Below, piece by piece: positions 16,644-25,588 of a stretch of 30,377 nucleotides of DNA. Below the pieces are notes generated by a model. It was not told where the DNA came from. It worked only from the letters and a program-made list of their open reading frames with translations, and made no database searches. How positions within the stretch are numbered: position 1 is the stretch's first letter; each line of letters begins with the position of its first letter. Source of the stretch: Anaerolineales bacterium UBA3499. Lineage in GTDB: Bacteria > Chloroflexota > Anaerolineae > Anaerolineales > UBA11657. Both the position numbers and the translations under genes were made by a program. The stretch spans positions 1 through 30,377 of the forward strand of contig DFQC01000020.1 of assembly GCA_002377585.1 (NCBI GenBank). The letters are read 5' to 3'.

Positions 16644-17429
16644 ATGTTCTTAACAGACACGCATTGCCACCTCGATTTCCAGATATTTGATCAGGACAGA
16701 CATCAGATATTGGAAAGAGCTGCGCAAAACAAGGTAACCAGAATAATCAATCCAGGCACGAATATTGAAACCAGCAAAGCTGCCTTACAAATCTCCACCC
16801 AATTTAGCTCAGTGTCTGCAGCTGTAGGCATTCACCCTAACGAGGTTTTGGATTTGGACAAATCAACATTGCAGAAATTACGCAAACTATCAAATCACCC
16901 AAATGTTGTAGCAATTGGCGAAATAGGTTTAGATTATTATAGGAACATCACACCGCCAGACAAGCAGAAACAGCGGTTTAGAGTACAGCTTGATCTAGCA
17001 TCGGAGCTTGACCTTCCTGTAATTGTACATTGTCGCGATGCTTACGAAGACACTATAAATATCATAAGTGAGTGGCAATCCTCTATGGGATCTGCACCAA
17101 ATCCTGGGGTGTTTCATTCGTTTAGTGGACTAGAATCTCATATGAACACTATATTAGATAAGGGTTTCTACATAGGGGTCACAGGGTCAATAACATTCAA
17201 CAAGTCGAATAATTTAAGAGATATAGTAGCAGGTTTGCCATTGACTAAAATACTAATAGAGACTGATGCTCCATTTTTGTCTCCACAACCTAATAGAGGC
17301 AAAAGAAATGAGCCAGCATTTGTGCGGTGGGTAGCAGATAAAATCGCCGAGATCAAATCGGTCACGGTCGATGAGGTGGCAAACTCCAGCACACATAATG
17401 CACTAAAACTTTTTGGTTGGAACAATTAA
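16644..17429 (+). CDS. tatD: TatD-family metal-dependent deoxyribonuclease
   Basis: 261 residues, normal TatD length; TIM-barrel amidohydrolase fold. Metal ligands are all visible: DTHCHLDF at the N-terminus, GEIGLDYY, VIVHCRDA, GVFHSFSG and IETDAPFLSP. Known relatives act as exonucleases in DNA repair or degradation. It sits in the glycan operon, nine bases after the mutase and one base before the polyprenyl synthase, but has no obvious role in glycan making; co-transcription is probably a matter of operon structure. Confidence 0.94.
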   Translation: MFLTDTHCHLDFQIFDQDRHQILERAAQNKVTRIINPGTNIETSKAALQISTQFSSVSAAVGIHPNEVLDLDKSTLQKLRKLSNHPNVVAIGEIGLDYYRNITPPDKQKQRFRVQLDLASELDLPVIVHCRDAYEDTINIISEWQSSMGSAPNPGVFHSFSGLESHMNTILDKGFYIGVTGSITFNKSNNLRDIVAGLPLTKILIETDAPFLSPQPNRGKRNEPAFVRWVADKIAEIKSVTVDEVANSSTHNALKLFGWNN

Positions 17430-17430
17430 T

Positions 17431-18420
17431 ATGTATAAACAGAAAGCACAATTAGAAGATATGTCAAAACTCTTGGAGCCGATAGGTCAACAATTGAACT
17501 CAATAGAATATCGTCTTAGAGAAACTTTTAGGGATCAGCATGATGTACTCACTACAGCAACTGAACACCTTCTTGATTCAGGAGGTAAGCGTGTTAGACC
17601 AATAGTTGCCTTACTCAGTGCTAGCATATTTGAATCTAATCAACAACATGCTGTTTCTCTGGCAGCTGCTGTAGAAATGCTACATACTGCAACTTTGGTA
17701 CACGACGACCTGATAGATGGTTCTTTGATGCGTCGTGGCATTAAGACACTTAATGCAGATTTTTCTTCTGAAGTCACAATTCTCACTGGAGACTACTTGT
17801 TTGCCAGAGCAGCAAGCTTTGCAGCTCAAACTCAAAGCGTTCGAGTAATGAACCTTTTTGCTGAGACATTAATGACTATAGTAAACGGTGAGATCAAACA
17901 GAGCTTCGCAAATCAAAATACGACAAATCGCCAAAACTACTTTCAGAGAATACAAGCAAAGACCGCCTCAATGTTTGCGTTAGCAGCTGAGGCCGGAGCT
18001 ATACTAGGCACTCAAGACGAGAAAGCAATTGATGCAATGCGGCATTATGGCATCAATACAGGCATAGCTTTTCAAATTGTTGATGACATTCTAGATTTTG
18101 TTGGTGACTCAGAAGACATAGGGAAACCTGTAGGAAATGACCTGCAGCAAGGACTACTTACATTACCTACACTATACTATATTGAAGACAATCCTGACAA
18201 CTCCGATGTAGCATCTTTACAAAATGGGCATAACAAAGATCAAGACTTATACAAACGTGTTGTTCAATCTATAAGTTCGTCTTCAGCAATTGACTCTTCT
18301 TTTGCTGAAGCAAGTCGATATGTGGAAAGTGCAAAATCAGCTCTCGAACAGCTGCCTCAATCCAAGTATTTGGAGGCATTACATACTATCGCAAACTATG
18401 TAGTAGAAAGAAAGTTCTGA
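17431..18420 (+). CDS. Long-chain trans-polyprenyl diphosphate synthase
   Basis: 329 residues. It condenses isopentenyl diphosphate onto an allylic primer. The first aspartate-rich motif is DDLID (92-96), followed by the RRG substrate loop; the second is DDILD (218-222); GGKRVRP (51-57) and GDYLFARA are also intact. Positions -4 and -5 before the first motif are Thr and Ala (small), which fits long-chain synthases rather than farnesyl synthase. Likely products are the quinone side chain or a longer polyprenol; all-trans products are usually for quinones, while glycan carriers come from cis-prenyltransferases. I prefer the ATG at 17431, one base after tatD, over an in-frame TTG at 17413 that overlaps it. 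Confidence 0.9.
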   Translation: MYKQKAQLEDMSKLLEPIGQQLNSIEYRLRETFRDQHDVLTTATEHLLDSGGKRVRPIVALLSASIFESNQQHAVSLAAAVEMLHTATLVHDDLIDGSLMRRGIKTLNADFSSEVTILTGDYLFARAASFAAQTQSVRVMNLFAETLMTIVNGEIKQSFANQNTTNRQNYFQRIQAKTASMFALAAEAGAILGTQDEKAIDAMRHYGINTGIAFQIVDDILDFVGDSEDIGKPVGNDLQQGLLTLPTLYYIEDNPDNSDVASLQNGHNKDQDLYKRVVQSISSSSAIDSSFAEASRYVESAKSALEQLPQSKYLEALHTIANYVVERKF

Positions 18421-18446
18421 CTTTAGAAAACTAACACTACAACACA

Positions 18447-19601
18447 ATGAACATAGGTATTGTAACCGGCGAATATCCTCCTATGAAGGGAGGCGTAGGT
18501 GATTACACACGTAATCTAGCACTACACCTAACGACAGCAGGACACAAAGTTCAGGTAATTACTGATCAGCGCTGTGTAAGCCCTAGCAATAATGATGAAC
18601 ACAAAATCATAGCCAATATTTCTAAACGCTGGAGTTGGTTAGATCTTTGGAGAATTCGTAGTACAACATCGGAATTAGATGTTGTGTGTATCCAGTACCA
18701 AGCTGCTGCCTATGGTTCCATGAGTCCACCGATTCATTTTCTGCCTTGCCTCACAATCCCTCCAACCATAATAACTTTTCATGATTTTGAACAACCTTAT
18801 CTCTTTCCAAAGGCTGGCAATTTGCGAAAACATGCTATTTGGCAAATGGCTCGATGTTCAGACGGAATTATAACCACCAACTCAGAAGATTATCGTATTT
18901 GTACAAAAGCACTGTCAACACCACGAGTAGTAGAAATACCTATAGGAAGCAACATTCCGTATCACTCCATGGATAGATTGTCTAACATTGACATACGTGC
19001 ACAATACGGAATTGGTGAGGACGAATTAATCATAGGGTACTTCGGTCTAATGAACAAAAGCAAAGGTGGTAAAACATTAATACAAACGCTTGCTTCATTA
19101 CACTCTAATGACATACCAGCTCGTCTCCTTCTAATAGGCGAATTAACTGGCAGCACTGATGCCACAAATGCAAAATACTATTCAGAGGTAAACAAACTAG
19201 CACATGATTTAGGCGTAGCAAAACACATTGTAAAAACTGGGTACCTCAATCCATTAAACACATCTGCCGCGTTGTTATGTTGTGATCTGATGGTGCTACC
19301 ATTTATAGATGGGGCCTCATTTCGTCATGGTTCGCTTCTTGCTTGTCTGACGCATGGATGCCCAACGATAACTACCAATCCAAAATCAGAGAACAAACGT
19401 TTACAAAATGAAACAAACATCATGCTAGTTCCACCCAATCACCCAACATCCATAGTGAAAACAATAAAAAAATTACACGAAAACGCCATGCTAAGGACAA
19501 ACATTGGTCAGGCAGCTATGTCGCTATCTAGAGATTTTGAATGGCAAAATATAGCTGACCAAACAACCGATTTTATTGACGAAGTTTTGATGAAACACTA
19601 A
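18447..19601 (+). CDS. GT4-family glycosyltransferase
   Basis: 384 residues, GT-B fold. The N-terminal domain begins MNIGIVTGEYPP and has the GGVGDYTRNLA acceptor-side loop typical of GT4 enzymes. The C-terminal nucleotide-sugar domain begins at YGIGEDELIIGYFGLMNKSKG and contains PFIDGASFRHGSLLACLTHGCPTITTN, the equivalent of the E-x7-E region but with Asp at the first position and the second acidic residue missing. No membrane segment; it probably works at the inner face of the membrane, adding a sugar to the glycan. Donor sugar unknown; GDP-D-rhamnose from the upstream genes is a candidate. It starts 26 bases after the polyprenyl synthase. Confidence 0.88.
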   Translation: MNIGIVTGEYPPMKGGVGDYTRNLALHLTTAGHKVQVITDQRCVSPSNNDEHKIIANISKRWSWLDLWRIRSTTSELDVVCIQYQAAAYGSMSPPIHFLPCLTIPPTIITFHDFEQPYLFPKAGNLRKHAIWQMARCSDGIITTNSEDYRICTKALSTPRVVEIPIGSNIPYHSMDRLSNIDIRAQYGIGEDELIIGYFGLMNKSKGGKTLIQTLASLHSNDIPARLLLIGELTGSTDATNAKYYSEVNKLAHDLGVAKHIVKTGYLNPLNTSAALLCCDLMVLPFIDGASFRHGSLLACLTHGCPTITTNPKSENKRLQNETNIMLVPPNHPTSIVKTIKKLHENAMLRTNIGQAAMSLSRDFEWQNIADQTTDFIDEVLMKH

Positions 19602-19609
19602 GACCAACT

Positions 19610-21943
19610 GTGAATATTCGTCATCAAAACCTGCTTGCATTAGTACTAATCTTGTTTGTCACAGTCGGCGCCGTATTTGCAATGACGACACCTCTATTTG
19701 AGGCATCAGACGAATTATGGCACTATCCAGTGGTCTGGAATATCGCACAAGGAAATGGACTACCTACACTTAACCCAAATGATCCAGGTCCATGGAGACA
19801 AGAAGCGGGCCAACCTCCCTTGTACTATTACATCATGGCACTAGCAACAAGCTGGATAGACACATCCGACATGCATTATGTTCGATGGTTAAACCCACAT
19901 GTCGACACAGGCGTGGTAACAATGGATGGCAACATCAATATGGCTATCCATCCACTAAAGACAAATTCCTGGCCATATACAGGAACGGAACTAGCGATGC
20001 GATTAATACGTATATTATCTGTGATTATTAGTGCAGGCACTGTATATCTTACATACCGACTCGCGCTAGTCATTAAGCCTGGTCACTCAATATTAGCGAT
20101 TGGAGCAGCATCAATACTTGCATTTACTCCTATGTTCGTGTTCATATCAGGATCAATCAATAATGATAATCTGGCAATGCTAATCGCAAGTGCAACCATA
20201 TTAGTCGCATCGAACGGATGCAATATAGAAAAACACAATAGTAAATTCAGGTTCCTGTTAGGAAGAAATTATTACCCTATTCAAGGTCACATAAGCGTTT
20301 ACCACGTACTGTTGGGTGTACTGTTAGGGCTAGGTGCACTCACGAAACTATCACTACTAACTTTGTTTCCAATAGTTGGGTTGTCAATATCCTATAACAA
20401 CATACTTTACTGGTGGAAAGACCCAAATCGCAAACATTTTAGAGCTTGTGTTAGTTACGCATTACTACTGACATCCCAATTGGTCGTAATTTTTGGTTCC
20501 GCTATATCAATATCTGGGTGGTGGTTTATAAGAAATTTGAGGCTATATGGGTCTCTCACAGGAATAAATATGTTTGTGGAAGTATTAGGAAAGCGGTCTC
20601 ATTCAGCTCCTTTAGCACAACTATGGAGTGAACGTGCAGGATTCATGCAATCATACTGGGGTCTCTTTGGCGCAGTGAATGTTCCATTACCCCAATGGGT
20701 TTATGTAACACTAAACACACTAGCCTTAATATCTGTAGTTGGGCTCACAATGTTATTGGTACGCAAATTAAAAGAGAGTGGTTGGCAAACAAAAAGCTGG
20801 TTTCCGTTCGCACTCAACGTAGTATTTATATGTGTAGTAATTGTTTCTCTAATCAGATGGGCAACCGATACATGGTCATCTCAAGGAAGGTTGGTGTTCA
20901 CTGCAATTCAAAGTATTACGGTGTTATTTGCTTTAGGAATATATAGTTTAGTTCCAAGAAGCTTTTACAAGGTTCGACCATTTGTAATAGCATCTTTGTC
21001 ACTCTTTATGTTTACAATTGTCGCAATCACCCCAAGTTCGATAATAGCACCCGCATATACTGTACAAACCACATCTAATCTAGAAGACCTCTCCCCAGCA
21101 GAATCGGTCGATTTGTCGACAAAAGACGGCAAACCTCAAATGAGCCTGCTTGGGTATACGTTACAGTCATCTTCTGTGCGTCCTGGCGAAAATTTGAAAT
21201 TAACACTATTCTGGAAATCAATTGCGAAGATGAATGCAAACTGGAGCGTGTTTGTACATCTATTAGACCATAACGGCATAATCGTAGCACAAAGAGACAC
21301 GTACCCTGGCCTCGGTTTGTTGCCTACAAGTTTAATGACACCTGGTATGACAATTGAAGATAAATACGTTATACCAATATCGAATACCGTGAGTACTCCA
21401 ACAAACTTGCGTTTGAATGTCGGTTTGTATAATTTCCAAACTGGAGAACGCCTGTACCAACCTGACGGAGAAGATCGTATTTACATAGGCACCCTAAAAC
21501 TAGAATCTAACCCTGGAAACCATCCCAATCCGGTGTCAGTAAATTTCCAGAACCTTATTAAGCTTATAGGATATGATACAAACACTAGGGTAATTACTGC
21601 TGGACAAAATATACATCTAACACTATATTGGCTTTGTACAAAAAACATGCGATATGATTACACTGTTTTCGCGCAGGTGAGGGGTGATGGTAATCAGGTG
21701 TGGGGCCAACATGACTCTTGGCCTGGAGCAGGATCTTATCCTACTACTTCCTGCGAGCCTGGCGATATAGTAGAAGATGTCCACCCTATAGACGTAGCGC
21801 CAAACACACCTCAAGGTGTGTATGACTTGCAAATTGGATTGTATGATGACACAGGCACACGTTTGCAACGTATAAATTCGAATGGTCGCTGGTCTGAAAA
21901 CTATGTATCCCTTAACAAAATCAAAGTGACAATAGAACACTAA
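19610..21943 (+). CDS. Multi-pass membrane glycosyltransferase-like protein with two C-terminal beta-sandwich repeats
   Basis: 777 residues. The N-terminal ~490 residues have about ten hydrophobic segments. The first outer loop contains PLFEASDELWHYP and EAGQPPLYY, matching the GT-C/DUF2142-type pattern with acidic loop residues likely to be catalytic. After the last membrane segment come two related ~110-130-residue domains (near 505-615 and 645-775). Both share LxGY, a G-[EQ]-[N]-[LI]-x-L-T-L-[FY]-W strand, [VF]-[VA]-x-V/L, a D-[ST]-[WY]-P-G loop and VGLYN/IGLYD. The role is probably transfer of a lipid-linked sugar outside the membrane; the acceptor is unknown. The start is GTG at 19610, eight bases after the GT4 gene; no Shine-Dalgarno. 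Confidence 0.8.
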   Translation: MNIRHQNLLALVLILFVTVGAVFAMTTPLFEASDELWHYPVVWNIAQGNGLPTLNPNDPGPWRQEAGQPPLYYYIMALATSWIDTSDMHYVRWLNPHVDTGVVTMDGNINMAIHPLKTNSWPYTGTELAMRLIRILSVIISAGTVYLTYRLALVIKPGHSILAIGAASILAFTPMFVFISGSINNDNLAMLIASATILVASNGCNIEKHNSKFRFLLGRNYYPIQGHISVYHVLLGVLLGLGALTKLSLLTLFPIVGLSISYNNILYWWKDPNRKHFRACVSYALLLTSQLVVIFGSAISISGWWFIRNLRLYGSLTGINMFVEVLGKRSHSAPLAQLWSERAGFMQSYWGLFGAVNVPLPQWVYVTLNTLALISVVGLTMLLVRKLKESGWQTKSWFPFALNVVFICVVIVSLIRWATDTWSSQGRLVFTAIQSITVLFALGIYSLVPRSFYKVRPFVIASLSLFMFTIVAITPSSIIAPAYTVQTTSNLEDLSPAESVDLSTKDGKPQMSLLGYTLQSSSVRPGENLKLTLFWKSIAKMNANWSVFVHLLDHNGIIVAQRDTYPGLGLLPTSLMTPGMTIEDKYVIPISNTVSTPTNLRLNVGLYNFQTGERLYQPDGEDRIYIGTLKLESNPGNHPNPVSVNFQNLIKLIGYDTNTRVITAGQNIHLTLYWLCTKNMRYDYTVFAQVRGDGNQVWGQHDSWPGAGSYPTTSCEPGDIVEDVHPIDVAPNTPQGVYDLQIGLYDDTGTRLQRINSNGRWSENYVSLNKIKVTIEH

Positions 21944-21945
21944 AT

Positions 21946-24174
21946 ATGCTGCCTCTTATCCGAAAGATTCAAGTCAATAAAACCATAATTCACATTTGTA
22001 TTCTTTTGTTGTTATGGATATTATTTTTCTGGCGATTTTTTGCAGATGGCCCCAACCGAGTAGTTTTCCCAGACGGGGATTTCACACAGCAATTTTTCAT
22101 GTTTAGAACAATAGCTTTTCGACAGTTATTGTCTGGTAATATACCGCTATGGACTGACTGTTTCTTCGGTGGATATCCATTCCATGCTGACCCTCAAGCG
22201 CAATTATTTTATCCGCCTGTTTTATTAAACTTTGGTGTAGTGCGACTATTAGGCTACGACAGTTTCCCGATGATAGCATTGACCGTTGAAACAATATTAC
22301 ATTATTTAGCTATAAGTATATTTGGTTACTTGTTTTTAAAAGAAGAATGTGGATCCCGAATAGGAGCTTTGTCAGGATCAATTATCCTAACTTATGGAGG
22401 ATATCTTACTGGATACCCCCCACTACAAACAGCCAGTTTAGAGACTGCAACATGGATGCCTTTGATACTGTTAGCATTGCGCCGATTTGTGTCAAGTGAA
22501 AGTGGACCCGCAATTGCCGGGGTGATTTTCGCATATTCTTTGGCATTTTTTGCAGGCCATCCTCAAACATTCCTCCTGATAATCTATTTGAGCATAGCTT
22601 ACTTCCTTTATAGATCAATAGTGTCAGGACGCACTTTATTATGGATTGTGTCCTGGACCTCTATAATGTTCGGTCTATTGACTCTAACTGTTGGTGTACA
22701 ACTCTTTCCACAAATACAGTTTCTTGCGCTATCAACTCGTTCAAGTCTGCCGTTTGATGAACTGTCAAGTGGCTTCGCAACTTACGATATTGTGCAATTC
22801 TTTGTAACCAGACTTGTCAGCACTGATCTTTGGCAGCCACTATATATTGGAATAATGGGTATAACGTTTGCTCTAATAGCTCTTCCACTTAAACGTGATG
22901 GGCCAGTACGCTTCTGGTTAGGAACTGCGCTTGTATCTCTATTAGTTTCCTTTGGAAGCAATCTGGCCTTGTACCAAATGGCATACTGGCTGCTTCCTGT
23001 ATTTAAACTATTCAGAGGACAGGAAAGAGCAGCTGTAGTCATAGCGATGGCATCGTCGGTGTTAGTATCATTGACTGTTTCGGCAATTACAGGGCCTCTC
23101 AAACGCAAACAACGCGCTGTTTTGTATGCTTCACTTAGATGGGTAAGAAATCTTGTGCCAGTCGCTATAATATTGTTAATCATTGCTGTTGTCGCAGCTC
23201 AGAATCTTCCAGAAGTCTGGGGTCATATTCCAGCACGACTAGGCCTTTTAGTTATAGGTATGGTGCTAACAGTATTTGTATTAACCATTAGACCATTAAG
23301 ACGTATTTTTCCTGTAGCACTTATTTTTGTTATCAGCATAGAACTGTTCTCTGCTAATATATCCACAAACGCTTACGCGCCGTTTGATCCATACCCTGAA
23401 TTATCATTGATAAAACCGATCCAACTAGACTCTAACACGGACCGCTGGTTCCGAACACAAGATGATGCACGTATGCAAGGTCATTGGGCCTGTGCGTATG
23501 GATTGCGCGAGTGGGGCGGTATTTCACCAATCCGTTTACAGACCTGGGTGGATTTCGACGCACTAGCTCCAGAGCATACAAGATTTAGAATGCTTGGAAT
23601 TGACTATTTGATTTCATGGAAAATGCAGCCAATGACCAGGGAGGGTCTTCTCTTGTCAGCCACACCAATCTATCAAGGTATGTCACCATCTGGCGACGCT
23701 AAAGTGTATCGGCTTCCATGGCAAGCTCAAAGAGCATGGTTGACAGAGACAGCATATGGTCTCACATCAGCATCTAATATGTGGAAAATTATACAATCCA
23801 ATGATTTTGAACCCTACAAAGTTGCGCTCACATTATCATCGAAACAAACAATAGATTCTACTGGCGGGAATGTCAAAATTCTATCTGATAGACCAGGTTA
23901 TATTGAGTTAGCTGTAAACAACAAGGACGAATCTCTACTAGTGTTCAGTGAGGCATGGTACCCTGGTTGGACTGCCACAACTAATGGCATAAAACAACCC
24001 ACCGAAATGGTTAATGGGTATATACAGGGTGCACATTTAGAAAATCCAGGACCACAAAAAGTTATTTTAGAGTATGACCCCTTATTGTTGAAACAAGGAT
24101 TAATTGCAAGCATAATAGGTTTAGTGTTGACATTATCTCTATGTTTTTGGAAGAAGGGCTACACAAATGATTGA
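21946..24174 (+). CDS. YfhO-like large membrane protein (putative glycosyltransferase)
   Basis: 742 residues, about twelve to fourteen membrane segments plus a large soluble part near 480-710. The N-terminal loop FPDGDFTQQFFMFRTIAF followed by IPLWTDCFFGGYPFHADPQ is the hallmark of the YfhO family. The C-terminal soluble domain ends with LLVFSEAWYPGWTATTNG, also typical, then a last membrane helix and a basic tail. In Firmicutes YfhO-family proteins are implicated in glycosylating lipoteichoic acid; here it may glycosylate a surface polymer. It starts two bases after the preceding gene and overlaps the next by eight, so tight coupling is likely. Function in this organism is inferred. Confidence 0.82.
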   Translation: MLPLIRKIQVNKTIIHICILLLLWILFFWRFFADGPNRVVFPDGDFTQQFFMFRTIAFRQLLSGNIPLWTDCFFGGYPFHADPQAQLFYPPVLLNFGVVRLLGYDSFPMIALTVETILHYLAISIFGYLFLKEECGSRIGALSGSIILTYGGYLTGYPPLQTASLETATWMPLILLALRRFVSSESGPAIAGVIFAYSLAFFAGHPQTFLLIIYLSIAYFLYRSIVSGRTLLWIVSWTSIMFGLLTLTVGVQLFPQIQFLALSTRSSLPFDELSSGFATYDIVQFFVTRLVSTDLWQPLYIGIMGITFALIALPLKRDGPVRFWLGTALVSLLVSFGSNLALYQMAYWLLPVFKLFRGQERAAVVIAMASSVLVSLTVSAITGPLKRKQRAVLYASLRWVRNLVPVAIILLIIAVVAAQNLPEVWGHIPARLGLLVIGMVLTVFVLTIRPLRRIFPVALIFVISIELFSANISTNAYAPFDPYPELSLIKPIQLDSNTDRWFRTQDDARMQGHWACAYGLREWGGISPIRLQTWVDFDALAPEHTRFRMLGIDYLISWKMQPMTREGLLLSATPIYQGMSPSGDAKVYRLPWQAQRAWLTETAYGLTSASNMWKIIQSNDFEPYKVALTLSSKQTIDSTGGNVKILSDRPGYIELAVNNKDESLLVFSEAWYPGWTATTNGIKQPTEMVNGYIQGAHLENPGPQKVILEYDPLLLKQGLIASIIGLVLTLSLCFWKKGYTND

Positions 24175-25588
24175 TATCTACAAGAAGTCTGGCTCTATTG
24201 AGTCGACTGTTGTGGGAACAGTAATAGCTCTACTGGCAACAACCATTGGTGCTCTACTAAGCTTAGCAAGCGCTTGGATAGCAAGTGGTATCCTACTGTC
24301 CGTAACTTTCATCACTTGGGCACTAATTCAATCAGAGCTTGCACTTTGGTCTACTATTATTATCTACTCTCTCATCCCATTCGGTACACTACCATTTAAA
24401 TTCATATTGACCCCTACATTTTTGGACATTACTATCGCAACTGTCTATTTGGTTTTTTTCTCACAACGACTAAAATCCAGTCGCCGTCCTATTGTTACTA
24501 CTCCAGCTCACGCACCAATTATCATATTTATTCTATTGTCAATTTTGTCTTTCATTTTAGGTTCTGGAAATACAGTAATTGGTCCTAATTTATTGCGTAA
24601 ATTTGTAGGATATATACTAAACATATCAATGGCTTTAATCATAGTAGACCAAGTACACAACAGATATATTCTAAATCGCATGATAAGAATCATCATTTTG
24701 TCGGGATTTGCTGCAGCAATACTAGGTATCGGTCTATATGTTGCTCCAACAAACTTGTCTGAACTAAGCTTAAATTACCTTAGTGTCTTCAATTATCCTA
24801 GCGGTAACGTTTTGCGATATATTGAGGATAACCCTGCAAACCCTCTCAGAGCTATCGGCACCTCCGTAGACCCTAATATATTTGGTGGGCTTTTAGCAAT
24901 AGCAGGAGCTCTCCTTGTACCACAAACAAGTGCCAACACTCCTGTTTTTAAGCATCGTTTTACAAGCGTTCTAATGCTTATTGTGATAATAACCACCCTC
25001 TTACTTACTTATTCACGTACTGCAATGTCTGCTCTGTTAGCATCGATAGTGTTTGTTGCCGCCATAAGGAATCGGAAAGTATTATGGATACTAGTTGCTA
25101 TGATACTGTTGATATTATTCCTACCTTTGTCCCAACAATATGTCTCCCATTTCACAGATGCTATCAAAGGTCAAGACTTAGCCACCAGTATGCGTTTAGG
25201 TGAATACAAAGATGCACTTATTCTTATAAGCCGCTATCCTGCTTTCGGAGTCGGTTTTGGAGGAACGCCTGATATAGACATATATTTAGGAGTTTCAAGT
25301 GCTTATTTACTGCTAGCTGAGCAAGTAGGACTAATAGGTTTTAGTGGTTTCTTGATAGCAATTACCACAGTGTTTGTTTGGGGCATAAAACACAAATCCG
25401 ATTCCTTAACAAACAATTGTTTGTCTTCTCAATGGTTGGGTATATATGGGGCCCTTGTAGCCACAACAATCATTGGTGTATTTGATCACTATTTTGTTAA
25501 CCTCGATTTTCAGTCTTCTCAAATTTCTTTCTGGGTCATGATAGGCTTAGCTCTATCCGTGACTCGAATTTCTCAAGAGTTAAAGTAG
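24167..25588 (+). CDS. O-antigen ligase/polymerase-fold membrane protein
   Basis: 473 residues, about twelve membrane segments. The Wzy_C/WaaL-type pattern is visible: LTYSRTAMSALLAS, then the large outer loop with TSMRLGEYKDALILISRYPAFGVGFGG and AYLLLAEQVGLIGF. In classical ligases a His-Asn pair sits just before the Y-L-x-L-x-x-E segment; here that position reads GVSSAY, with no His. Catalysis may differ, or the protein may be a polymerase. It is the last gene of the glycan operon and overlaps the preceding gene by eight bases. Its 3' end overlaps the convergent serine hydrolase by 16 bases. Confidence 0.82.
   Translation: MIDIYKKSGSIESTVVGTVIALLATTIGALLSLASAWIASGILLSVTFITWALIQSELALWSTIIIYSLIPFGTLPFKFILTPTFLDITIATVYLVFFSQRLKSSRRPIVTTPAHAPIIIFILLSILSFILGSGNTVIGPNLLRKFVGYILNISMALIIVDQVHNRYILNRMIRIIILSGFAAAILGIGLYVAPTNLSELSLNYLSVFNYPSGNVLRYIEDNPANPLRAIGTSVDPNIFGGLLAIAGALLVPQTSANTPVFKHRFTSVLMLIVIITTLLLTYSRTAMSALLASIVFVAAIRNRKVLWILVAMILLILFLPLSQQYVSHFTDAIKGQDLATSMRLGEYKDALILISRYPAFGVGFGGTPDIDIYLGVSSAYLLLAEQVGLIGFSGFLIAITTVFVWGIKHKSDSLTNNCLSSQWLGIYGALVATTIIGVFDHYFVNLDFQSSQISFWVMIGLALSVTRISQELK

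Noticed and set aside
17413..17430. A TTG start for the polyprenyl synthase overlapping tatD
   Set aside because: The ATG at 17431 follows the tatD stop by one base and gives a normal N-terminus.
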